In this document: piece by piece, positions 56,375 through 64,000 of the stretch | Layout of the letters: each line of letters opens with the position of its first letter | Numbering within the stretch: position 1 is the first letter of the stretch | Assembly (NCBI GenBank): GCA_016800925.1 | Contig: JABCPU010000035.1 | Coordinates: 124,001 to 188,000 of the forward strand | Source: Suillus spraguei | Taxonomy: Eukaryota; Basidiomycota; Agaricomycetes; Boletales; Suillaceae | DNA: 64,000 nt | Direction: 5' to 3' | Translations under genes and position numbers: made by a program | Notes under the pieces: generated by a model | Seen by the model: only the letters and a program-made list of their open reading frames with translations | Told to the model about the DNA's origin: nothing | Database searches by the model: none

Positions 56375-57279
56375 CTAGTAGTCTTTGTAGTTGGAGTCGT
56401 GGTCGCCGACTTCCTCCGAGTCGCGCTTCCCCTCATCCCTCTTCCTGTAGTCTTTGTAGTTGGAGTCATGGTCGCCGACTTCCTCCGAGTCGCGCTTCCC
56501 CTCGTCCCTCTTCCTGTAGTCTTTGTAGTTGGAGTCATGGTCGTCGACTTCATCCGAGTTGCGCTTCCCCTCGTCCCTCTTCCTGTAGTCTTTGTAGTTG
56601 GAGTCATGGTCGTCGACTTCATCCGAGTTGCGCTTCCCCTCGTCCCTCTTCCTGTAGTCTTTGTAGTTGGAGTCATGGTCGTCGACTTCATCCGAGTTGC
56701 GCTTCCCCTCGTCCCTCTTCCTGTAGTCTTTGTAGTTGGAGTCATGGTCGTCGACTTCATCCGAGTTGCGCTTCCCCTCATCCCTCTTCCTGTAGTCGTT
56801 GTAGTTGGAGTCGTGGTCGTCGACTTCCTCCGAGTCGCGCTTCCCCTCGTCCCTCTTCCTGTAGTCTTTGTAGTTGGAGTCGTGGTCATTGACTTCCTCT
56901 AAGTCGCGCTTCCCCTCATCCCTCTTCCTGTAGTCGTTGTAGTTGGAGTCATAGTCGTCGACTTCCTCCGAGTCGCGCTTCCCCTCATCCCTCTTCCTGT
57001 AGTCTTTATAGTTGGAGTCATGGTCATTGACTTCATCCGAGTTGCGCTTCCCCTCATCCCTCTTCCTGTAGTCTTTATAGTTGGAGTCATGGTCATTGAC
57101 TTCATCCAAGTTGCGCTTCCCCACATCTAGCAGCAAGTTACGCTTGTCAACAGCTGCATAGTAATGAGTCATAAATACTCACTGGAACGTTTCGCCATGT
57201 CAGTGGCTCCTTGGGCGGGGTACGCTGTAGCAAGAATAACGAAGGATGCGAGCACGCTGAAGACAAGAGAGAGCTTCAT
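56375..57279 (-). CDS. P5: Kex2-processed precursor with eleven N-Y-[KN]-D-Y cores
   Basis: Exon 1 (57279-57183, 97 bp) encodes signal peptide MKLSLVFSVLASFVILATA and pro-segment ending AKRSS; intron 57182-57127; exon 2 57126-56375; 282 aa in total. Exon 2 is a 69-bp tandem array of 23-residue units. Each has the spacer DEGKR, an acidic segment such as NSDEVDDHDS or DSEEVGDHDS, the core NYKDY (NYNDY in two), then RKR. Kex2 after KR and trimming would yield 15-mers like NSDEVDDHDSNYKDY, eleven per precursor. Four central units are identical in protein and nearly so in DNA, so the array grew recently. The gene lies 1.4 kb downstream of the UstYa-like gene on the same strand and is the best candidate substrate. 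Confidence 0.9.
56380..57110 (-). repeat. 69-bp coding tandem repeat of P5
   Basis: About ten and a half copies in register with the 23-residue protein repeat. Units in the interval 56520-56780 are the most alike. Confidence 0.93.
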
Positions 57280-57450
57280 GTTTGGGTTGAAATGTCGGTG
57301 GGACTGGTACTTTGTAGATGCATTACATTGGAATCTTCAGGAGGGCTTTATACCTTTTCGTAGGTCCACAGAAAGGGGTTGTTCTAAGTGGACGGTCGCA
57401 GTAATCAGCCTTCAGTCTCGCTGACATTGCAAAATTACTCACTGGCAGCG
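57280..57450 (-). promoter_or_regulatory. Shared precursor promoter block, P5
   Basis: On the complement: TATA box TATAAAG (57352-57346), a downstream block related to 'gaagattccaatgtaatgca', and the upstream 'gcgaccgtccacttagaac' segment. The CCAAT/'gggtcatgagtgg' part seen in other copies is absent, so this promoter is shorter. Confidence 0.65.
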
Positions 57451-58717
57451 AAGCAAAGCCATCAAGCCGAATTCTCATCCCCGGATGAGCACGGTCACGG
57501 TCATGGTGCATTGGGCAGTCGGCAGGTCCTTTCATGCGACAATATGATATGTAAGAGGAGCAACCATCAGTGGACTGGTGGACACACTCGCGCAGTAGAG
57601 GACAGCCGCAGTAGGTACCATCATAGATACCGATGTGCAGAATGGGTTTTTGTTATATAGCCATGTATAGAGGTTGCATTTCGCAATGCACGACAAAGTT
57701 AACCCAATGCAAGAAGGCGCAAGCACCATCATTGATTGCCAAAAATACGATGACCACTTCTATTAATATTCTAAGCACCGCTAGTGCTTCCGCTGATCCC
57801 GTGATGAGTCGATGAAAATCAATGTATTTGCTATCTTAGCAAGCTAGTAGCAGATAATTCAAAGTAGTGTTAGGAATCCGTTTCCTTCCACCATTCGTAC
57901 GCGTTCCAGGGTTCAAACATCAACTGGTAACGTCACAGATGTGTGCCTTGTGAGTCAGCATTCATTTACCCCGTCGTTATCATCCTCAATGATTATTACG
58001 ATTTCATTCTTGCTGCGGTATGTCACATCATAGTCTTCAACACAGCTCCTGATAACAAACAATTGCCAGGTTCTGATCCATGATCCAGTTGCTGGTTGCC
58101 ATTGCAAATGTAAACCCTGGTGTAAGAACTGTGCCTCTATTCACCGCTTTTACTGGCATGAGGAATTCAGCACGACGCGTACCAGTGTAGAGGAGCGACT
58201 TAAAAAAAAGTTTTGAAATTACTACAAACTTACTTCCATGGGGCACCGATACTATCGGTGCCCCATGGAAGTAAATTATAGCTGCGCCAAAAATTATAAC
58301 TCGCATCATTGTTCACTTTGGATTTGCTATCAGATGTCTTAGAATAGAGGTGCGACTCAAATGGCAACATTTGAGTCTAGTAGATACAGAAAGAAGCGAG
58401 TACTAACTGCTGACTGAGCAAGTACTGGCACAGTCGGCACTAAAAATACCAGTAAGACGTTTCCGACGACCATACAGAACAAGATTCAAAAAAAAAATGA
58501 GATTTCGTATTCCTACTACTCAGTTTTGGACTTGTTCGTGTCTGAAGCCCTGAAGCTTGAGCCCACATGAGTGCACTATCAAATATACCATTCATTCCTA
58601 CGTCATCGATGTACTAAGAATACATTTATTCGACCGAGCTCCTGATCATTGCCGTTCTTGCAAGATACTTGTGAACAGTATGTGGTGAGTAAGCAGCACC
58701 ATATTCCTTATCCATCG
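57451..58717. other. Intergenic between UstYa-like gene and P5
   Basis: No protein gene supported. 57450-57660 resembles 61450-61640 upstream of P6, a trace of the P5/P6 duplication. A perfect palindrome lies at 58230-58274. Confidence 0.5.
58230..58274. repeat. Perfect 45-bp palindrome
   Basis: 22-base arms (TTACTTCCATGGGGCACCGA plus TA, and its exact reverse complement) around a single C. It sits between the UstYa-like gene and P5, about 440 bp beyond the UstYa stop. As DNA it could extrude a cruciform or bind a dimeric regulator; as RNA it would be a strong hairpin. Confidence 0.9.
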
Positions 58718-59760
58718 CTATCCATCAGCAAGATGGGCAGGTAACGGCATGTCAACTGTATCTTCGAAACGAGTAACCTCCGAGTCAGGAATATGCACCG
58801 CATGCTTGGCAGACCAATCCAAGATTTTCTCGTAGTCCCTGCATTGATGAAGGGTATTGAAGTTAGGGTATGGGGTGTCGTGTCCCTCAACCCAGTCCCA
58901 TGTTATCAATGTCACGTCTGCACTGCACATGATATTCTGCCTGATCATTTCAATGCAATGATCTGTAATGTATACGATAAGCAGGAGGTGCATAATATAA
59001 AAAATCGTACAAACCAAGATGCATGCGAAGTACTCCGGGCCTGTCCTGGAACGAAATATCTGTGGGTGCGTAATTCTCGCGCCACGAGGATTTGCGAAGA
59101 AGATTCTACAAAACGTCAGGGGAGAACGGCTAGACTTTCGATGTAGTATAGCTTACTAGACAATGGAGTTGGTGAGGGGCCTCCATGGCTACCATGAAAC
59201 CCCCACCAAATTTGGCTGGGAACTTGACCTTGGAAGGGGAATCTACTTCGCCGGTTTTGATAATCTCCTCGAGCGACATTCGAGTTGGTCGCACTGAGGT
59301 TTCATGGGTGTGAATAACTACTAATGAAGATGATGAACGACGCACCATCGCGAGCTATTCTGGACCAAGCGGCATCAATTTCTGGCGAAGGAGGGCCGCG
59401 ATAGATAGAAGGAAAGTCGAGCGTTCCGTTGAGTCTTACAATCGTAGACTCAACGGCGCCACTTGCTGGAGCTGTGACAGATCATCAACACTATGTTAAC
59501 TCTCCGAGGATGTCTGTTCACTCACAGTATACAGCAAGTTCATCAAGCAGGTGGGGCGAAGGCGTGCCCATCCATAACGTGAAAAAAAGAATCGATGTGC
59601 ACATCAACACGCCATGGCTCAATATAGGCCACATGCGAAAGATATGCAACTTGGGGCGAGCTTTTGCGCGGAATGTTTCTGCAGCATCAGCGAACGGTTG
59701 CTCCTCATCATTGTCAACAGCGTCGACAGGAGAGTAGTGCTGTGAAGAATCTTTGTTCAT
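58718..59760 (-). CDS. UstYa-like oxidase (DUF3328), candidate peptide cyclase
   Basis: Five exons on the complement: 59760-59526, 59471-59346, 59293-59157, 59105-59015, 58962-58718; introns 51-54 bp with GT..AG ends; 277 aa in frame. A charged cytosolic N-terminus precedes one transmembrane segment (about residues 46-64, SHGVLMCTSILFFTLWM). The family signature follows: NGTLDFPSIYRGPPSPEIDA, FPAKFGGGFMVAMEAPHQLHC with the first HxxHC (161-165), MHLDHC with the second HxxHC (195-199), then CSADVTLITWDWVEG and HQCRDYEKILDW. All hallmark residues are present. UstYa proteins oxidatively cyclise core peptides of ustiloxin-, phomopsin- and asperipin-type precursors after Kex2 handling in the secretory pathway. 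Flanked by precursor genes P5 (downstream) and P6 (upstream) on the same strand. I infer that it modifies their Tyr cores; this is not shown by sequence alone. Confidence 0.93.
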
Positions 59761-60885
59761 GACCCTGGGGGAACTCTGTTTGCTAAACTCAGAAATTGTA
59801 AAGATAGTAGGGAAGCACGAGGGTAGATGCGATACATATCCCAAGAAATATCTAAGGGCGCATTGATTTCGAATATATTCCCCATTAGGTGTGTTAGATT
59901 ATTGTACAGCAGTCCCATCAGTGCGAGGGTACGGAATTCCTGGTGCTACGGAGCGCTAGAAGGTGTGAACTCGGAGAGTTTGCCTTTAGAGATAAGTCTG
60001 ACTGAAAGAAGTTCAGGAACACTCAGAAGGACAACGTGGATATATGCAGATAGATGCAATCTTGGTGATGCTTGCTCCAGATGATACCTCACTTCGATGA
60101 GTGAGTGTGTACCTGCCGTTATTTGCGGAGATCTCAGATGTAGGTCAAATCGGAAAGCGCACTAATTAGAATGAGGAATAAAGATTGTACATGCGCTACT
60201 TTATACCCTAACGTTAAGGGTCCTTGGGTATGTCTAGGCCAAACCATTGGGTGAAAATGGAGGCGGAAGGGACTGGTGTTGCACCCGACAGGGTAAAATA
60301 GAATGGAAGAAAAAGAGGGTACAAAAATTGAGTGAGTAGTGGTATGAATGGAAATGATATTGATAGAATAACGACAATCTATACAAATTGCTGACGGATA
60401 GATTGCGAGTAGGTGACGGTGATCAGAGACGAATTAAGGGTCTTTTGACGAGGAAAGGAATTGACGGAGAAATGAGGACGATGATTGTGCTGACTGAGGC
60501 TGGCGGTGAGCTGTTGATTCCTTCGGCTATTTCCGGTGGTAAACGATTTGTAATCCTGCTTATTTTCAACAGGAACTGAGAGCACTTGAAGTGACAACGT
60601 GCGTTGGAAAATGCAATATGAAATGCCATCAGGTGACAGCATAGTGGCAAGAACGCAGATAAGTCTATATATTTAAGTCAAAGAAACAACCGGGTGATTG
60701 TATTACATGGGTACGTCCAAGCAATCAGATAAGGAGATCAAGATGTGTAGATGTACAGGGAAGTAACTTGTGGGTAAGGCTACGACGATGCCAGACCTAG
60801 TATGACGGATAAATCCCATAAAAGATGAAGCATACGACTGTAACTCACCTGCGCAAAATCTGGTGTCAAGTTCCTCAGGCTCGCA
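59761..60885. other. Intergenic between P6 and UstYa-like gene
   Basis: No gene supported. The part adjacent to P6 (60590-60780) is the conserved precursor 3' flank. An open frame at 60388-60579 (+) has coding-like composition but no recognised relatives. Confidence 0.45.
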
Positions 60886-61218
60886 CTACTGGTAGTCGTA
60901 GTAGTCTTTGGTGTAGTCAACAATGTCCACTTCCTCCGAGTCCCGCTTCCTGTAGCTTTTATAGGAGGTGTCATGGTTGTCGACTTCCTCCAAGTCGCGC
61001 TTCCTGTAGTTTTTATAGTCGGAGTCATTGGTATCAATTTCCCCCAAGTCGCGCTTCCCTACATCTAAGCAGCAAGTTATGCTTGTCAACATCCGCATAG
61101 TGATGAGTTATGAATACTCACTGGAACGTTTCGCGATGCCAGTGGCTCCTTCAGTGGGGTACGCTGTGGCAAGAACGACGATGGATACGAGCACGCTGAA
61201 GACAAGAGAGAGCTTCAT
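60886..61218 (-). CDS. P6: short Kex2-processed Tyr-rich precursor
   Basis: Exon 1 (61218-61122, 97 bp) encodes MKLSLVFSVLVSIVVLATA and a pro-segment ending AKRSS; intron 61121-61065; exon 2 61064-60886; 91 aa. Only three segments follow VGKR: one ending in DYKNY-RKR, one ending in SYKSY-RKR, and a terminal one ending DYTKDYYDYQ without a dibasic site. DEGKR spacers are absent. The first two segments match the start of the broken P3, so P6 and P3 form a subfamily. It is encoded 1.1 kb upstream of the UstYa-like gene on the same strand. Confidence 0.88.
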
Positions 61219-61450
61219 ATTTGAGTTAAGAGGTCGGCGTGGAGTGACTAGTACCTTGTCGATGCATTACATTGGAATCTTCAAAGGAGCTTTATACCCT
61301 TTCGTAGGTTCACTCGTGACTTAGGTCACCTTGATTCAATTGGCTGAAGTCTTACTCACTCAGAATTTTTGAAAGGGATTGTCCTAAGTGGACAGTCGCA
61401 GTAATCAGCCGTCGATCTCGCTGACTCTGCAAAATCACTCACTTGTAGCG
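61219..61450 (-). promoter_or_regulatory. Shared precursor promoter block, P6
   Basis: On the complement: TATAAAG (61296-61290), 'gaagattccaatgtaatgca' nearly intact, 'gtcacgagtgaacct', a CCAATTGAATCAAGG element, and 'tccacttaggacaatccctt'. Order and spacing match the promoters of P1 to P3. Confidence 0.7.
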
Positions 61451-61921
61451 CCTACAGTCCCAATGAGACAAGAGCATCAAGGCTGAGCCCAAATTCTTAT
61501 CCTCGGCGGTGGATGAGCAGCGGTAGTCACGGTATAAGCCTGCCGGCAGGTCATCCTCTCACAGTAGAGGACAACCCCAGATACCATCACAGATGCTGAT
61601 GCTATAAGTTTTCGTTATGTTGGAATAATATCAGCCATGTATGACTCACTAGCAGTAGGAAAACCACTGCGATCTCGGATCAGCGTAAAGCATCAAAAGT
61701 TGCCCGAACCGGGGAAAGGTCATTATCGGCTGCCAAAAATACCTATTAAAGTATTCTATTATGTAATATTCCAAACACCTTGTTCCACTGATCCCGACTG
61801 CTACCTAATGAGCATTATTTTGAGTATACGGTGCCAATGACTTGAAGTAGTGATCTGGACAGGCCATACTGTAAGAATGATACATCAAATGCCTATAGTT
61901 GTAATCAAAGTGTGATACATG
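61451..61921. other. No gene seen
   Basis: Distal upstream region of P6, partly similar to 57450-57660. No features beyond this. Confidence 0.5.
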
Positions 61922-62371
61922 TATTACTATGGTGCATAGTTGACCATGGTCCATAGGGCTGCATCAGGAAATTCACACATTCCTTAACATGCTTAATCAG
62001 CTTAACTCACTTATCTCAAAACTTGTTTGCTCTCTCTCACATCATTCACCTGGCATATCTTATATTTTTTGAGTGCGAAATACAATAAAACATGTATATT
62101 AATATATCTCAACTTTTTTTTTCTGTATTCATTCACATTGAAATTTTGGACAAGTAGATTCAATTTCACCAAGGCAGTTAAGTGTAAATAAGTCCGCATA
62201 AGGGCACGTCAAGGAATGTGTGAATTTCCTGATGTGATATATCAGTGGAGGATCCTGTCAGGACATTCCCACAATTGGGGGTGTAAGACTATTGTGGGAA
62301 TGAGTCCTGACAGGATCCTCCACTGATATATCAGCCCTATGGACCATAGTCAACTATGCACCATAGTAATA
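61922..62371. mobile_element. Nested palindromic MITE-like elements
   Basis: Outer inverted repeats of 39 bases (61922-61960 and 62333-62371, one mismatch; 'tattactatggtgcatagtt' end). Inside is an element with 24-25 base inverted ends (61961-61985 'gcatcaggaaattcacacat', 62211-62234) around an AT-rich core, and next to it a near-perfect hairpin (62235-62333, arms of about 41 bases, 'tgatatatcagtggaggatc'). No coding capacity. Confidence 0.75.
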
Positions 62372-62921
62372 CCACCTGTTAGTGGGGGAAGCCTGAGGAT
62401 ATATCCAAACTGGCTTATTAGCCAAAAACCCTGATACATCATTCAGTTTAGCCATCCACTATGGCACTGCCCAGGTTGATGTATCCTTCGTGAATCCCAG
62501 GTATACATCATTCCCAGCATACTGTCGAGATACACACCTAGGTTCGACCCTATTTGGGTGTGACCAAATGAACATTAGGTTCGAAGGTTCACAGGGGGTG
62601 TGTGACGTGTGACACACTGCGCTTAGGTTCGTTGGGTGTGACAACCGATGTTGAAGAAGATGCATTCCCATGTATACATGCAGTGCTTGCTCACTTTGTG
62701 AGCTTTGTCGCTAATTTGACTTCTGTCTGGCAACACAATGTCTTCTTGCTATGTTAATGCAATGTCTTGCCTCTTGTTGGTGGATCCTCCAATGTTTGGC
62801 GAGCCTGAGCACTGAGCCATAGCTCAGTCAATGAGATGAATCTGGTCTGACCATCTGAAGCATCTCCCCTCCAAGTATTCCACACCATGCCTGATCTCTG
62901 TGTTGCCTCAGAGGCTAAACT
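62372..62921. other. Gene-free stretch
   Basis: No gene supported. Repeated 'taggttcga' and 'ggtgtgac' phrases around 62530-62640. Confidence 0.45.
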
Positions 62922-63426
62922 TGTTACAGTCGTATATGCCCCTACTCATTTTCCTTCCTATTCCTGTATATCACGTGATATGGAGCTTATTGCTCAGACA
63001 CTTCCCCTTCCATCAGACATCACATGACTCCATTCTCAGACTCAGCCGGTGTAGCATACGTGTATGCTAAACATGTGCTCTTATCCCCGACTCATGTGTT
63101 TCAACACGCTTGTATAATACATGCCTTCCTTATTAGGATATGCACTTATACTCTCACGGTTACCTGGTCTGTGCGCACATATGTACCTATATAAGCACAG
63201 TGTACTTGTAGTAGATTCTTTACTTTAATCTTACTGGGTTTTACCTGGAATATCCTTCACTTAGGTCGCCAACCTAAGTCGTCTCTAAGTCTAAGCACTC
63301 CTTAGCCTTAGTCTCTATTCTCGTAGAACCTCTCAGACTTGTCTTTGAGGCTGAATCCTTGATAGTACTCGGAACACGTTCCTTGTACTTTCACCTTGTC
63401 TTCCTTTAGACATTGTAGAACTTCCC
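62922..63426 (+). mobile_element. Family-A LTR (variant A2), truncated at 3' end
   Basis: Starts TGTTACAGTCGTATATG, has the longer upstream region with CATCACATGACTCC, the TATA-like TATATAAG (about 63190) and ACTTTAATCTT (about 63222). It ends abruptly at 'tagaacttcc' where the next, oppositely oriented LTR begins. Confidence 0.82.
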
Positions 63427-63847
63427 TGTTACGAACTGGGGTGGCATCACCAGCGACAGTGAAAAGACACAGACAGTCTGCTGGGAAGTTCTACAATGTC
63501 CAGAAAAGGACAAGGTGAAAGTACAAGGAACGCGTTCCGAGTACTATCAAGGGTTCAGCCTCGAAGACAAGTCTAAGAGGTTCTACGAGAATAGAGACTA
63601 AGGCTAAGGAGTGCTTAGACTTAGAGACGATTCAAGACAACTAAAGATTGGAGATCTTTAGCGAAGAGGAATCCAGGTAAAACCCAGTAAGCTTAAAGTA
63701 AGGAATCTTCTACAAGTACACTGTGCTTATATAGGTACATATGTGCGCACAGACCAGGTAACTGTGAGAATATAAGTGTGTATCCTAATGAGGAAGGCAC
63801 GTATCATACAAGCGTGTTGAAACGCATGAGTAAGAGATGAAAGCACG
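63427..63847 (-). mobile_element. Family-A LTR (variant A2), reverse, truncated
   Basis: Begins TGTTACGAACTGG and runs to '..gatgaaagcacg', where another LTR starts. Its junction with the preceding LTR recreates a head-to-head arrangement like that at 16669-16824. Confidence 0.82.
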
Positions 63848-64000
63848 TGTTACAGTTGTACGTGCCCCTATTCATCCTCTCTTTGTTCCTCTTACTTGTA
63901 TATTACATAACGAGACTCTGACTCATATGCTCAATGCATCTGTACTATAGTTGCCTTCCTTCTTTGGATATGCACTTACGTTTTCACGTCTCTCTTGGTC
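63848..64000 (+). mobile_element. Family-A LTR, continuing past window end
   Basis: Starts TGTTACAGTTGTACGTGCCC and follows the G1-type LTR to the last base of the window. It may be a solo LTR or the start of another element. Confidence 0.8.

Noticed and set aside
56224..56902. Overlapping 221- and 167-codon frames (Thr/Lys/Gly-rich and Val/Leu/Pro-rich) in the P5 region
   Set aside because: The 69-bp repeat is open in several frames. Only the frame with DEGKR/NYKDY connects to the signal-peptide exon.

Overview
The window looks like a repeat-rich accessory region of a filamentous basidiomycete (Agaricomycete) nuclear genome. Reasons: host genes carry many 50-58 bp GT..AG introns; a KDZ transposase with a CxC2 zinc finger, Tf1-like chromoviral Ty3/gypsy elements and a Tc1 element are present; and there is a gamma-tubulin complex component 2 (GCP2) gene, a secreted A1 aspartic-protease gene, a NACHT fragment and a UstYa-type (DUF3328) oxidase gene. 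The order cannot be fixed from sequence alone.

The most interesting content is a family of secreted, Kex2-processable repeat precursors with tyrosine-rich cores. There are four intact genes (P1 3745-4171, P2 6337-7052, P5 complement 56375-57279, P6 complement 60886-61218) and one broken gene (P3, split between 30932-31427 and 51078-51173). Each has an identically sized 97-bp first exon (signal peptide ending in an AKR-S pro-segment), one 56-58 bp intron at the same place, and a second exon built of KR-bounded acidic repeats ending in short Tyr cores (Y-x-F-x-x-Y in P2, N-Y-K-D-Y in P5). All share a TATA/CCAAT promoter block. Between P5 and P6, on the same strand, lies an intact five-exon UstYa-like gene (58718-59760, 277 aa) with a transmembrane anchor and two HxxHC motifs. 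Signal peptide + Kex2 repeats + Tyr cores + UstYa is the logic of dikaritin-type RiPPs (ustiloxin, asperipin), known mainly from ascomycetes. I infer a candidate basidiomycete dikaritin-like peptide system.

Layout. 1-3130: degenerate and intact long LTRs (family B). 3.5-8.3 kb: P1, P2 and a decayed GCP2 fragment. 10-11.5 kb: an aspartic-protease homologue whose first catalytic Asp is Asn. 12.8-17.1 kb: a KDZ transposon broken by LTRs. 17.1-19.35 kb: decayed ORFs and a minisatellite. 19.35-25.09 kb: a chromovirus (family C) inverted by LTR-LTR recombination. 25.1-30.5 kb: tandem repeats around two divergent unknown genes. 30.7-51.2 kb: P3 interrupted by a 19.65-kb nest of elements. 51.9-55.6 kb: GCP2, an unknown gene start and a NACHT fragment. 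56.4-61.5 kb: the P5-UstYa-P6 cluster. 61.9-64 kb: nested palindromic MITEs and rearranged LTRs.

The nest can be ordered by target-site duplications: P3 was hit by element G1 (31428-51077), G1 by G2 (36405-46485), G2 by a family-B LTR (37127-39099), and that LTR by a family-A solo LTR (37618-38092). A second solo LTR sits in G2 and a Tc1 element in the G1 3' LTR. Both chromovirus families carry a primer-binding site complementary to the predicted 5' end of their own transcript, the Tf1 self-priming arrangement. The P3 and P2 loci share downstream sequence including GCP2, so a precursor-GCP2 block was duplicated and then disrupted separately in each copy.
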